Part shown: in pieces, positions 31,781 through 41,003 of the stretch
Layout of the letters: each line of letters starts with the position of its first letter
Position numbering within the stretch: the first letter of the stretch is position 1
NCBI RefSeq assembly: GCF_003287735.1
Contig: NZ_NSCM01000045.1
Span: 1 to 42,242 of the forward strand
Reading direction: 5' to 3'
Length of the DNA stretch: 42,242 bases
DNA from: Photorhabdus bodei
GTDB lineage: Bacteria; Pseudomonadota; Gammaproteobacteria; Enterobacterales; Enterobacteriaceae
Position numbers and translations under genes: made by a program
The notes under the pieces: generated by a model
Seen by the model: only the letters and a program-made list of their open reading frames with translations
Told to the model about the DNA's origin: nothing
Databases searched by the model: none

Positions 31781-32464
31781 TTATATAAACATTTTACTTC
31801 CCGGTTTTAAAAATCTCTCAGGAACATAGAGATCAAAATCATTAAGGCGGCAGTATTCATCCAACTGTTGACCAGAGTTAATACCAATTTTCTTGTATAT
31901 CCGTAACATATGCGTTTCTACCGTGCGATAAGAGATATTCAGTATTCGCCCGATTTGTTTACTGGTATATCTCTGTAGAAATAGAAAAATGACATCCCAT
32001 TCCCGTTGAGTAAATAGCTCAGAAGGTGGCTGGAACATGATAGAAGCGGGAAGTTTACCATGAAAAAAGCGTGTCAGAGAAAAGGCTTCGGCTTTCCAGG
32101 CATGAAAAATAACGCCGACACATTGATTATCCCCATTATAAAAGGGAAATTTTTCAAAGAAATAGGAGGAAAGTAGTTTTTCTTTACCATATAAATGGGT
32201 TTCTAATGAACAGATTCTTTTTTCTGCTTGCATTACTGCTCTGTCATGGATCTGAAATTGTTCTGCAAAAGCGGCTCCTTCCCAAGGTAGATCATTGTCT
32301 AGACGTCCTTCTACATTAAAACCGCGGGGAAGATCGCGCAACATAGCCATTGCCTTGTTTTCATAAACAAAACGGGAGTTTTGATCTTTTATGCCCCAGG
32401 GTTCATGACTGGTTTCCATTAGATTAATAATTTGAGGCGATACGGTTAATTTTTTATAGCTCAC
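31781..32464 (-). CDS. PAS4-LuxR transcriptional regulator 5 (cluster 2, second gene)
   Basis: A 227-aa regulator with a PAS4-like sensor (EPWGIKDQNSRFVYENKAMA ... CVGVIFHAWKAEAFSLTRF) and a well conserved LuxR helix-turn-helix (FTQREWDVIFLFLQRYTSKQ, IGRILNISYRTVETHMLRIY, KKIGINSGQQL). The sensor half is close to that of the gene at 31095-31763, indicating recent duplication. It lies 60 bp downstream of the first gene of the cluster. Confidence 0.9.
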   Translation of the reverse strand: MSYKKLTVSPQIINLMETSHEPWGIKDQNSRFVYENKAMAMLRDLPRGFNVEGRLDNDLPWEGAAFAEQFQIHDRAVMQAEKRICSLETHLYGKEKLLSSYFFEKFPFYNGDNQCVGVIFHAWKAEAFSLTRFFHGKLPASIMFQPPSELFTQREWDVIFLFLQRYTSKQIGRILNISYRTVETHMLRIYKKIGINSGQQLDEYCRLNDFDLYVPERFLKPGSKMFI

Positions 32465-32524
32465 AACATAATTCCTATCATTATTAGAAAAATATCTGGG
32501 TTTTAGATTTGAATTAATAGAAAC

Positions 32525-33214
32525 TTACAACTCTTGGCTGCCAATAGTGACGAATCTTTCTGGAATATATAGGTCAAACTTATTTGCTTTGCAGAAATCT
32601 TCTAATTTTATATGCAGCGGTAGATTAAATTTTTGATAAATTGACTGAATATGATGAATGGTATCTTCTGTGCTTATCATTAATTCTTCGCTGATACTCT
32701 CTTCATCCGGTGTGCGAAGGGCCAGAAAAAGAACTTCCCATTCAGTTTGGGTTAGTATGTCGTTAGGCGGTGTAAATTCCAAAGCCGCTGGAGATGATTT
32801 TTCATGATAGTAAGCAGTAGAAAAGTTTTGGACTTTGGACATGTGAAACGTGATGCCGATGCAGTTCCCATTTTCATCACAAAGTGGGTATTTATTACAG
32901 AGATAGGTTTGTTTGACTTTATTTCCCCCAAAAAGGTGAGTCTCAAGTGAAGTGACTGTTTTCATGGTTTGCATCACTTTTTGATCCTGACGACAATATT
33001 CTTCTGTATATTCTGCAATAGGTGAAGGTAATTCGTCCGTTGCAAGCCCTGCAATATCGAAATCTTCAGGCAAATTGAGCAGTTGGTAAAAAGCAGGATT
33101 TGCGTATATAAATTTTGATTGGCGATCTTTAGCGCCCCACGGCTCATTACTTTTTTCCCACATGTAAATTAATTGCGGAGTGATATTATTTGGTCTGTTT
33201 TTGATATTTGACAT
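32525..33214 (-). CDS. PAS4-LuxR transcriptional regulator 4 (cluster 2, first gene)
   Basis: A 229-aa member with the PAS4-like half EPWGAKDRQSKFIYANPAFY ... CIGITFHMSKVQNFSTAYY. The C-terminal helix-turn-helix region is weakly conserved (LTQTEWEVLFLALRTPDEES, ISEELMISTEDTIHHIQSIY), lacking the usual basic residues of the recognition helix, so it may bind DNA poorly or bind a different site. It heads the second cluster; the long AT-rich region upstream (33215-33640) should hold the promoter. Confidence 0.85.
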   Translation of the reverse strand: MSNIKNRPNNITPQLIYMWEKSNEPWGAKDRQSKFIYANPAFYQLLNLPEDFDIAGLATDELPSPIAEYTEEYCRQDQKVMQTMKTVTSLETHLFGGNKVKQTYLCNKYPLCDENGNCIGITFHMSKVQNFSTAYYHEKSSPAALEFTPPNDILTQTEWEVLFLALRTPDEESISEELMISTEDTIHHIQSIYQKFNLPLHIKLEDFCKANKFDLYIPERFVTIGSQEL

Positions 33215-33991
33215 GGAAGTGCCCTAGCTGTTAATTAAGTAATCATCTGTATGTCTATTTTATGTGTTCTATTTAAAATAACCTGATTGTATAATGGATT
33301 GCAATAATTAATTCGCAAAAAAAATAATATTTTTTTTATTTTATCCATATCTGTTAATTAAATTACTTATTATTTTAGGTAAAAATGTTATCATATAAGA
33401 AAATATAACCATAAGTATTATTTTATTTTAAATTGTTTATTTGTTTATTTGTTTATTGATATTAAAATAATATTGATTTTTGATTGGTGTTTTTTTACGT
33501 ATTCACTATTGATAAATTAAATTATTAAGAGAACATTGCCCTATAATTCGGAACAATATAAAAAATCAATTTAGTTGCTGAAAATTACCATAAATCAAGA
33601 ATGTGTCGCCTCTTAATTGGTTATTTTATCTCTTGATTTGCAACTAATATACCCTATGAATTTCAAGATGCATCGCGACGGCAAGGGAACGAATCCCCGG
33701 GAGCATAGCGAACTATGTGACCGGGGTGAGCGAGTGCAGCCAACAAAGAGGCAGCTTGGAAGATAACGGGTATAGCGGTGTTTAATTAATTTACCCCTTT
33801 ATATGAACAGTGAGTTTGTTTATTACTTTGATGATGCTGAAATTCATTGTAGAACAGTAAGGTAAATCAAAGAATTGTCGTTCAGATGAAATTAAGATAG
33901 TTTCCTGATATTTGGCTTTAAAGATTGCGGTTTGTGTGCTGTGCTGAGAAAATTATTCCCCTAAACGTTTTTATCCCACTTGGAGTAGAAA
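33215..33991. other. Intergenic region between LuxR cluster 2 and transketolase
   Basis: About 780 bp, very AT-rich up to 33640, then an ERIC (33648-33774), then the transketolase promoter region. A short direct repeat of GTTTATTT occurs at about 33436-33457. No gene is visible. Confidence 0.55.
33648..33774 (+). repeat. ERIC element (127 bp) upstream of transketolase
   Basis: Full-length forward ERIC with TATACCC and GGGTATA ends, lying about 217 bp upstream of the transketolase start codon. Confidence 0.95.
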
Positions 33992-35986
33992 ATGACCACT
34001 CGTAAAACCCTTGCTAATGCTATTCGCTTCCTGAGCATGGATGCTGTGCAGAAAGCAAAATCAGGGCACCCTGGTGCGCCTATGGGAATGGCTGATATCG
34101 CTGAAGTTTTATGGCGTGATTATTTGAATCATAACCCAACTGATCCACATTGGGTCGATCGTGATCGTTTTGTATTGTCTAACGGTCATGGTTCTATGCT
34201 GATTTATAGCCTGTTGCATCTCACCGGTTATGGTGTTTCAGTTGATGATCTGAAAAATTTCCGTCAGTTACACTCTAAAACCCCAGGCCATCCTGAGTAT
34301 GGCTATACTCCAGGCGTAGAAACTACGACAGGTCCTTTAGGGCAGGGGATTGCCAACGCAGTAGGTTTTGCGATTGCTGAACGCACTCTGGCCGCGCAAT
34401 TTAACCGTCCTGGTCATGAGATCGTTGACCATAATACTTATGTCTTTATGGGTGATGGCTGCATGATGGAGGGCATTTCTCATGAAGTTTGTTCTCTGGC
34501 AGGAACATTAAAGCTAGGCAAGTTGGTTGCTTTCTATGATGACAATGGTATTTCCATTGATGGTCATGTTGAAGGCTGGTTTACGGATGATACGGCAAGC
34601 CGTTTTGAGGCTTATGGTTGGCATGTGATTCGCGGTGTTGATGGTCATAATGCAGATTCAGTTAAAGCGGCTATCGAAGAAGCACGTAAAGTTGCTGATA
34701 AACCTTCTCTGCTAATGTGCAAAACGATTATCGGTTTTGGTGCGCCAACCAAAGCGGGGACCCATGATTCTCATGGCGCGCCATTGGGTGATGCGGAAAT
34801 TGCCGCGACTCGTGAAGCACTAGGTTGGAATTATCCGGCATTTGAAGTTCCAGCGGAAATCTATTCTGAGTGGGATGCAAAAGAAGCTGGCAATGCGAAA
34901 CAAGCCGCTTGGAATGAAAAATTCTCTGCCTATGAAAAAGCGTATCCTGAATTAGCCGCTGAATTCAAACGTCGTACCGGTGGCGAATTACCGGCAAACT
35001 GGGAAGCTGAATCAAAAGCATTTATCGAGCAGTTGCAAGAAAATCCGGCCAATATTGCCAGCCGTAAAGCATCTCAGAATGCCTTGGAAGCTTTTGGTAA
35101 GGTGTTGCCTGAATTTATGGGGGGATCTGCTGATTTGGCACCAAGTAACCTCACGATGTGGTCAGGTTCTAAGCCGTTGAACGAAGATCAGGCAGGTAAC
35201 TACATCCATTATGGCGTTCGTGAATTTGGCATGTCAGCCATTATGAACGGTATCGCTCTGCATGGTGGTTTTGTGCCTTATGGTGCAACCTTCTTGATGT
35301 TCGTTGAATATGCCCGTAACGCGGTGCGTATGGCGGCATTGATGAAAATTCGCAGCATTTTTGTTTATACCCATGACTCAATTGGTTTGGGTGAAGATGG
35401 TCCGACTCACCAGCCAGTAGAACAGCTTGCCAGTTTGCGTGTGACACCAAATTTGAGCACATGGCGCCCATGTGACCAGGTTGAATCTGCGGTGGCGTGG
35501 AAATATGCTATCGATCGTAAAGCAGGCCCATCAGCACTTATTTTCTCTCGTCAGAATCTGGCACAGCAAGAACGTACTGCTGAGCAGTTGGCTAATATCG
35601 AGAAAGGGGCTTACATCCTGAAAGATTGTCAGGGCCAGCCAGAACTGATTTTGATCGCAACGGGTTCAGAAATTGAATTGGCGGTGGAGGCTTACAATCA
35701 ATTGATTGAGGAAGGTCGTCAGGTGCGCATAGTCTCCATGCCGTCTACTGACGCTTTTGATAAGCAAGATGCTGCATACCGAGAAGCGGTTCTGCCTGCT
35801 GCGGTTTCTGCACGTGTTGCAATCGAAGCGGGTATCGCCGATTACTGGTTTAAATATGTCGGTATGAATGGCGCTATCGTTGGTATGAATACATTTGGTG
35901 AATCAGCACCTGCTGATCAACTGTTTAAAACGTTTGGTTTCACTGTAGAGAATGTAGTCGCTAAGGCTAAAGCTCTGCTGAAATAA
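33992..35986 (+). CDS. tktA: Transketolase
   Basis: A 664-aa thiamine-diphosphate enzyme of the non-oxidative pentose phosphate pathway, moving two-carbon units between sugar phosphates. The ThDP motif is GDGCMMEGISHEV ... DDNGISIDGH near residues 155-190. Other signatures are SGHPGAPMGMA, GPLGQGIANAVG and the pyrimidine domain motif THDSIGLGEDGPTHQPVEQ near residue 470. GGAGTAGAAA precedes the ATG. The paralogue label (tktA rather than tktB) rests on the nearby epd-pgk-fbaA genes. Confidence 0.97.
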   Translation: MTTRKTLANAIRFLSMDAVQKAKSGHPGAPMGMADIAEVLWRDYLNHNPTDPHWVDRDRFVLSNGHGSMLIYSLLHLTGYGVSVDDLKNFRQLHSKTPGHPEYGYTPGVETTTGPLGQGIANAVGFAIAERTLAAQFNRPGHEIVDHNTYVFMGDGCMMEGISHEVCSLAGTLKLGKLVAFYDDNGISIDGHVEGWFTDDTASRFEAYGWHVIRGVDGHNADSVKAAIEEARKVADKPSLLMCKTIIGFGAPTKAGTHDSHGAPLGDAEIAATREALGWNYPAFEVPAEIYSEWDAKEAGNAKQAAWNEKFSAYEKAYPELAAEFKRRTGGELPANWEAESKAFIEQLQENPANIASRKASQNALEAFGKVLPEFMGGSADLAPSNLTMWSGSKPLNEDQAGNYIHYGVREFGMSAIMNGIALHGGFVPYGATFLMFVEYARNAVRMAALMKIRSIFVYTHDSIGLGEDGPTHQPVEQLASLRVTPNLSTWRPCDQVESAVAWKYAIDRKAGPSALIFSRQNLAQQERTAEQLANIEKGAYILKDCQGQPELILIATGSEIELAVEAYNQLIEEGRQVRIVSMPSTDAFDKQDAAYREAVLPAAVSARVAIEAGIADYWFKYVGMNGAIVGMNTFGESAPADQLFKTFGFTVENVVAKAKALLK

Positions 35987-36003
35987 TGAGTAAATTCATG
36001 AAT

Positions 36004-36045
36004 GAGCGCACCTGAGGTAAATGTTGAGCGGGTGCGCTCTTTTTC
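36004..36045 (+). terminator. Intrinsic terminator of transketolase
   Basis: GAGCGCACC pairs with GGTGCGCTC (with an extra G) across an 18-nt loop, followed by TTTTTC, just after the gene. Confidence 0.85.
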
Positions 36046-36092
36046 TGTACGATGCCGTTATTGAAGATGGATTTGTGACGGTTTTCCTCGGC

Positions 36093-36464
36093 TTATGCCA
36101 CGCAAATTCCAGGGACGGCTACTTTTTGGAATACGTGAGGCGAACCGACAATCCCATCAGGATACTTGGCGAGTTTCTCCTTGAATTCAGGGTCCGTGAA
36201 CGCGGCGCGGAAACGCTCCAGACTCTCCCAAATGGCGTAGTTCATGAATGTGCCACTGCCAGCGATTCCGCGATGTAATTGTGCGGAAATCAGTCCTACC
36301 TTAGACCGGAAATATTCTGCATCTTCCTTCCAGGTTTCTATTAGGGTGTCAGCCATTGAGGGATCAACATGAAATATGTTCACCAGCACGATGGAGCCAT
36401 CGGTGTTCGAAAATAACTGTTCCCGCAGGGTTACGTGGGTGTCCATTTCTTCTAGCTTGACCAT
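36093..36464 (-). CDS. Antibiotic biosynthesis monooxygenase (ABM) domain protein
   Basis: A 123-aa protein with the dimeric alpha-beta barrel ABM fold: SIVLVNIFHVDPSMADTLIE at the first strand-helix, then GLISAQLHRGIAGSGTFMNY and AIWESLERFRAAFTDPEFKE. Members oxidise quinols or aromatic polyketides or degrade haem, often without a cofactor; the substrate cannot be told here. The start at 36464 has CAGGAG upstream. A MarR gene lies upstream on the same strand and is the likely regulator. Confidence 0.85.
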   Translation of the reverse strand: MVKLEEMDTHVTLREQLFSNTDGSIVLVNIFHVDPSMADTLIETWKEDAEYFRSKVGLISAQLHRGIAGSGTFMNYAIWESLERFRAAFTDPEFKEKLAKYPDGIVGSPHVFQKVAVPGICVA

Positions 36465-36621
36465 TTCTATCTCCTGAAAATTATGTGTTTATATTTATGT
36501 TTGTATTGCTATCCTGCCGAGGCGAGTCGCGTGATTTACGCGGCTTTTGATGGCAACAATATGTCAACGTAGAGACAAACGCGTTCCACCAATTACATGC
36601 TGTTTCCACGTTGTATTTTGT

Positions 36622-37143
36622 TTAACTGTTTGGTAACTCTTTGTCGTTATTAACAAACGAATCCGTAGCGCTATGTCGTGTATTTGGCACTGGTGACTCT
36701 TCCAGCTTCGTCTCTAGGCTTATCAATGTGTTTAATGTCACTTTTAGCTCGTTAGGATCAGAGGATTGCACCAGTGATCCGACCCATTCAGCTTCCAGCG
36801 ATATCGCCGCATCAAAAGTACGCCAACCAAGCTCGGTCAGTTGATAGAGTGGTGAGCGTTCATGCCGAGGGTTAGTGATGGTTTTCACCATTCCTGAACT
36901 CAGCCCGAGATTCAATTGCTTTTGCACTCCTTGGCGTGTGATACCCATTGCGGCGGCAATCTGAGGCGCGGTAAGTGGATGTGGTGCGTGCGCAATCGCA
37001 CCAAGTACTTGCCATCTTGCACTCGTGATTCCTAACGGGGCAACGAGCTGATCCCCTTTAGAGAGCAGTAAGGCGTTGAGCCGAAATACCGCCAATGTGA
37101 TCTCAGTGAATACCTCAAACGCTGAAGTTTTCTCGGTTGACAC
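36622..37143 (-). CDS. MarR-family transcriptional regulator
   Basis: A 173-aa winged-helix regulator. The core is ITSARWQVLGAIAHAPHPLT, APQIAAAMGITRQGVQKQLN (recognition helix) and RHERSPLYQLTELGWRTFDA (wing). The start is a GTG at 37143 after AAGGAAG. The C-terminal 25 residues are Ser/Asn-rich and probably disordered. It is placed to control the ABM gene 157 bp downstream; MarR proteins usually release DNA on binding phenolic or oxidising compounds. Confidence 0.9.
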   Translation of the reverse strand: MSTEKTSAFEVFTEITLAVFRLNALLLSKGDQLVAPLGITSARWQVLGAIAHAPHPLTAPQIAAAMGITRQGVQKQLNLGLSSGMVKTITNPRHERSPLYQLTELGWRTFDAAISLEAEWVGSLVQSSDPNELKVTLNTLISLETKLEESPVPNTRHSATDSFVNNDKELPNS

Positions 37144-37531
37144 GATTTACTTCCTTTTCCTTAAATACATCAAAAAACGACAACCAGTTTCCACTTATTG
37201 AGATTAGATGTCAATATTTCAACAAGTGATATTGATGATCAATGTCGCAGTTGTGAGTAAATAACTGTGGGATTGTTTCTTTCTGCTTGCTTAAAGTTCG
37301 ATATTTTCACTTCGTAGGTTGATCACTTTTTACTATTACTATTCGATTATTATTGCTATCAATTTCCTTTTCCCGTAACCTCATTATTTATAGCTGAATC
37401 GTTTCATTTTGTTATTTGAAGCGGTTTTTTGTGCTTGGTTTTAATAATTTTGTGATAAACAATCAGTACATGAGTGATTGAGTCGGTTATTCTAAGCGGT
37501 TGCGTGGTAATAACTATATTCAGGGAGTAAC
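37144..37531. other. Divergent promoter region marR/epd
   Basis: About 390 bp between the minus-strand marR gene and the plus-strand epd gene. It should hold both promoters. TGTCAATATTTCAACA at about 37209-37224 is partly symmetrical and could be a MarR operator. No gene is seen. Confidence 0.4.
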
Positions 37532-38551
37532 ATGACAATTAAGGTAGCAATAAACGGTTTCGGCAGAATAGGGCGTAGTATTTTACGTGCTCTTTATGAG
37601 TCTGGACGTCGAGCTGAAATTGCGGTTATTGCTGTTAATGAGCTGGCAGATGCTGAAGGAATTGCTCACTTGCTGAAATATGACTCTAGTCACGGCCGTT
37701 TTGCTTGGGATGTGCGTCTGAATAATGATGTGTTGCAGGTTGGTGATGATAATATTCGCTTGTTTCATCAACCTGATATATCGATGTTGCCTTGGCAAGA
37801 ACTGGGGATTGATATTGTTCTTGATTGCAGTGGGATTTATGGCAGCAGAGCTGATGGCGAGGCACATCTTGCCAGTGGCGCCAAAAAAGTGCTGTTTGCT
37901 CATCCGGGGGGTAATGATTTAGATGCGACTGTGGTTTATGGTGTGAATCAGCACTTACTGACAGCAGAGGATTGCATTGTGTCCAATGCTTCCTGTACCA
38001 CTAATTGCATTATTCCCATCATTAAATTATTGGATGATGTATTTGAGATTGAATCGGGTACAGTGACAACCATTCATGCCTCAATGAATGACCAACCGGT
38101 GATTGATGCTTATCACAAAGATTTACGGCGTACTCGGGCTGCTAGTCAGTCTATCATTCCGGTGGATACTAAGCTGGCCGCAGGGATAACCCGGATTTTT
38201 CCAAAGTTCTGTGACCGTTTTGAAGCTATCTCCGTGCGTGTACCAACGATTAACGTTACAGCTATCGATTTGAGTGTTACGGTAAAATCTTCAGTAACTG
38301 TTAAGAAAATCAACGAATTAATGCAAAAATCAGCAGCTACTTCATTTCGTGGTATAGTTGACTATACCGAATTGCCGTTAGTCTCAACGGATTTTAACCA
38401 CGATCCCCACAGCGCGATTGTTGATGGCACACAAACGCGAGTCAGTGGGCAACATCTGATTAAGACATTAGTCTGGTGTGATAATGAGTGGGGATTTGCT
38501 AACCGAATGTTGGATACAACGTTAGCAATGGCTGCTATGGGTTTCAAATGA
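37532..38551 (+). CDS. epd: D-erythrose-4-phosphate dehydrogenase
   Basis: A 339-aa GAPDH-family enzyme that oxidises erythrose 4-phosphate to 4-phosphoerythronate on the pyridoxal 5'-phosphate route. It begins MTIKVAINGFGRIGRSILRA (NAD-binding) and has the catalytic cysteine in SNASCTTNCIIP, with the partner histidine in THASMNDQPV. The place directly before pgk and fbaA, and Epd-type wording (RRTRAASQSIIPVDTKLA), favour epd over gapA. GGGAG precedes the ATG. Confidence 0.95.
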   Translation: MTIKVAINGFGRIGRSILRALYESGRRAEIAVIAVNELADAEGIAHLLKYDSSHGRFAWDVRLNNDVLQVGDDNIRLFHQPDISMLPWQELGIDIVLDCSGIYGSRADGEAHLASGAKKVLFAHPGGNDLDATVVYGVNQHLLTAEDCIVSNASCTTNCIIPIIKLLDDVFEIESGTVTTIHASMNDQPVIDAYHKDLRRTRAASQSIIPVDTKLAAGITRIFPKFCDRFEAISVRVPTINVTAIDLSVTVKSSVTVKKINELMQKSAATSFRGIVDYTELPLVSTDFNHDPHSAIVDGTQTRVSGQHLIKTLVWCDNEWGFANRMLDTTLAMAAMGFK

Positions 38552-38633
38552 TCTGTTGTTGATCGACGGTCCATAATAGATCCGCACACGGCGCAAGATT
38601 AAATAATTTAGAGAATCAATGAGAGGATTCACC

Positions 38634-39797
38634 ATGTCTGTAATTAAGATGACCGATTTAGATCTGGCGGGTAAGCGTGTTTTGATCCGCGCTGACCTGA
38701 ACGTTCCGGTAAAAGATGGCAAAGTCACCTCTGATGCGCGTATCCGTGCTTCCTTACCGACCATTGAGGCAGCATTAAAACAGGGTGCCAAAGTCATGAT
38801 CACTTCTCACCTTGGCCGCCCTACTGAAGGCGAATGCAATGAAGAATTCTCGCTGAAACCAGTAGTAGACTATCTAGAAGAGAAATTATCTTTCCCCGTT
38901 CGACTGGAAAAAGAGTATCTGGAAGGCGTGGATGTTGCGGAAGGTGAACTGGTTGTGCTGGAGAACGTTCGCTTTAATAAAGGTGAGAAGAAAGACGACG
39001 AAACCTTGGCTAAAAAATATGCTTCCCTGTGTGATATTTATGTCATGGATGCATTTGGTACTGCTCATCGTGCACAGGCTTCTACTCACGGAGTGGCTAA
39101 GTTTGCTCCTGTGGCCTGTGCCGGTCCTTTGTTGTCCGCAGAGTTAGAGGCATTAGGTAAAGCGTTAGATAATCCAGCTCGTCCAATGGTGGCTATCGTT
39201 GGGGGTTCTAAAGTTTCAACCAAGCTGACCGTTCTGGATACGCTGTCTAAAATTGCTGACCAACTGATTGTCGGTGGTGGTATCGCGAATACCTTTGTTG
39301 CCGCGGAAGGCCACAATGTCGGTCGTTCTCTCTATGAAGACGACTTGCTCCCGGAAGCGAAGAAATTGCTGATAAGCTGTGATATTCCGGTGCCAACCGA
39401 TGTTCGTGTGGCAACAGAATTCTCTGAAACAGCCGAAGCAATCTTGAAATCTACCCACGATATTAAAGATGATGAGCAGATCCTCGATCTGGGAGATGAA
39501 TCTGCTCAACGGCTGGCGGATATTCTGAAAAACGCCAAAACGATTCTATGGAATGGCCCGGTTGGTGTATTTGAATTCCCTAATTTCCGTCAAGGAACTG
39601 AAATTGTCGCGCGCGCCATTGCTGATAGTGATGCCTTCTCTATCGCCGGTGGCGGCGATACGCTGGCAGCGATCGACTTGTTCGGTATTGCTGACAAAAT
39701 TTCTTATATCTCTACGGGTGGTGGTGCTTTCCTTGAGTTCGTGGAAGGGAAAAAACTGCCTGCGGTTGTGATGTTGGAAGAACGTGCAAAACAGTAA
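38634..39797 (+). CDS. pgk: Phosphoglycerate kinase
   Basis: A 387-aa glycolytic kinase transferring phosphate from 1,3-bisphosphoglycerate to ADP. It shows the substrate-binding RADLNVPVKDGKV and TSHLGRPTEG, the lobe-linking MDAFGTAHRAQAST, and the nucleotide site IVGGSKVSTKL and GGGDTLAAID. The start is placed at MSVIKMTDL (38634), five codons inside the longest frame, as in other enterobacteria. It lies 82 bp after epd and 62 bp before fbaA. Confidence 0.97.
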   Translation: MSVIKMTDLDLAGKRVLIRADLNVPVKDGKVTSDARIRASLPTIEAALKQGAKVMITSHLGRPTEGECNEEFSLKPVVDYLEEKLSFPVRLEKEYLEGVDVAEGELVVLENVRFNKGEKKDDETLAKKYASLCDIYVMDAFGTAHRAQASTHGVAKFAPVACAGPLLSAELEALGKALDNPARPMVAIVGGSKVSTKLTVLDTLSKIADQLIVGGGIANTFVAAEGHNVGRSLYEDDLLPEAKKLLISCDIPVPTDVRVATEFSETAEAILKSTHDIKDDEQILDLGDESAQRLADILKNAKTILWNGPVGVFEFPNFRQGTEIVARAIADSDAFSIAGGGDTLAAIDLFGIADKISYISTGGGAFLEFVEGKKLPAVVMLEERAKQ

Positions 39798-39808
39798 TTA
39801 AGTCATGA

Positions 39809-39838
39809 CGGGTAGCGGCTGATTGGCTGCCTGCCCGC
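39809..39838 (+). terminator. Imperfect hairpin between pgk and fbaA
   Basis: A GC-rich imperfect stem (CGGGTAGCGGC against GGCTGCCTGCCCG) fills the short gap. With no U-run it is more likely an mRNA processing or attenuation structure. Confidence 0.35.
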
Positions 39839-39859
39839 TCTAAACAGGACCCACGTAAC

Positions 39860-40936
39860 ATGTCTAAAATTTTTGATTTCGTAAAACCGGGTGTCATCAC
39901 TGGTGATGATGTTCAAAAAGTGTTCGCTATAGCCAAAGAAAACAGCTTTGCTTTACCGGCGGTCAACTGTGTAGGTACTGATTCAATCAATGCCGTGTTG
40001 GAAGCCGCTGCCAAAGTTCGTTCTCCCGTTATCATTCAGTTCTCTAACGGCGGTGCTGCTTTTATTGCCGGTAAAGGTTTGAAAGCTGAAGGTCAACAAA
40101 CGGCTATTTTGGGTTCAATTTCTGGTGCTCACCATGTTCATCAGATGGCTGAACATTATGGTGTTCCTGTGATCCTGCATACTGACCACTGCGCACGTAA
40201 ATTGTTGCCGTGGATTGATGGCCTGTTAGATGCAGGTGAAAAGCATTACGCAGCGATGGGTAAACCCCTATTCTCTTCTCACATGATTGATCTGTCAGAA
40301 GAATCTCTGGAAGAGAATATTGAGATTTGCAGCCAATATCTGGCTCGTATGGCAAAAATCGATATGACGCTGGAAATCGAGTTGGGTTGTACTGGTGGGG
40401 AAGAAGATGGGGTTGATAACAGCCATATGGATAGCTCTGCTCTGTACACTCAACCGGAAGATGTTGCTTATGCTTATGAGAAACTGAACGCTATCAGCCC
40501 ACGTTTCACTATTGCGGCTTCTTTCGGTAACGTTCACGGTGTTTATAAGCCGGGTAACGTTAAACTGACGCCAAAAATTTTGCGTAACTCTCAAGACTAT
40601 GTTTCTGAGAAATTCAATCTGCCACATAACAGCCTGGATTTTGTTTTCCACGGCGGTTCTGGTTCTACTGCGGAAGAAATCAAAGAAGCGGTCAGCTACG
40701 GCGTCGTTAAAATGAATATCGACACTGACACCCAATGGGCGACTTGGGAAGGTATTCTCAACTACTACCAAAAGAACGAAGGCTATCTGCAAGGTCAACT
40801 AGGTAATCCAGAAGGCGCAGATAAACCTAATAAGAAATTCTACGATCCACGGGTATGGCTGCGTGCCGGTCAGGTTTCTATGGCTGCCCGTCTGGAACAG
40901 GCATTCAAAGAATTGAACGCGATTGATGTATTGTAA
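39860..40936 (+). CDS. fbaA: Fructose-bisphosphate aldolase, class II
   Basis: A 358-aa zinc-dependent aldolase that splits fructose 1,6-bisphosphate to DHAP and glyceraldehyde 3-phosphate. Zinc ligands are in VILHTDHCARK, ELGCTGGEEDGVDNS (glutamate), NVHGVYKPG and FHGGSGSTAEEI. The length equals the E. coli enzyme, and the start is preceded by CAGGACC. It ends the epd-pgk-fbaA operon and is followed by a strong hairpin. Confidence 0.97.
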   Translation: MSKIFDFVKPGVITGDDVQKVFAIAKENSFALPAVNCVGTDSINAVLEAAAKVRSPVIIQFSNGGAAFIAGKGLKAEGQQTAILGSISGAHHVHQMAEHYGVPVILHTDHCARKLLPWIDGLLDAGEKHYAAMGKPLFSSHMIDLSEESLEENIEICSQYLARMAKIDMTLEIELGCTGGEEDGVDNSHMDSSALYTQPEDVAYAYEKLNAISPRFTIAASFGNVHGVYKPGNVKLTPKILRNSQDYVSEKFNLPHNSLDFVFHGGSGSTAEEIKEAVSYGVVKMNIDTDTQWATWEGILNYYQKNEGYLQGQLGNPEGADKPNKKFYDPRVWLRAGQVSMAARLEQAFKELNAIDVL

Positions 40937-40946
40937 TTAGTGAAAG

Positions 40947-40978
40947 CGTTCCCTCTGAATTTTCATTCAGAGGGAACG
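40947..40978 (+). terminator. Long hairpin after fbaA
   Basis: CGTTCCCTCTGAAT pairs perfectly with ATTCAGAGGGAACG over 14 bp with a TTTC loop. The U-run is short, but the stem is very stable. It lies between convergent genes. Confidence 0.8.
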
Positions 40979-41003
40979 TTAGCCGCATTCAGTAAATGAG
41001 ATG

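Noticed and set aside
6763..33774. CRISPR array made of the spaced ERIC copies
   Set aside because: The copies are 127 bp, kilobases apart and in both orientations; they are dispersed ERICs, and no short regularly spaced repeats or cas genes are present.
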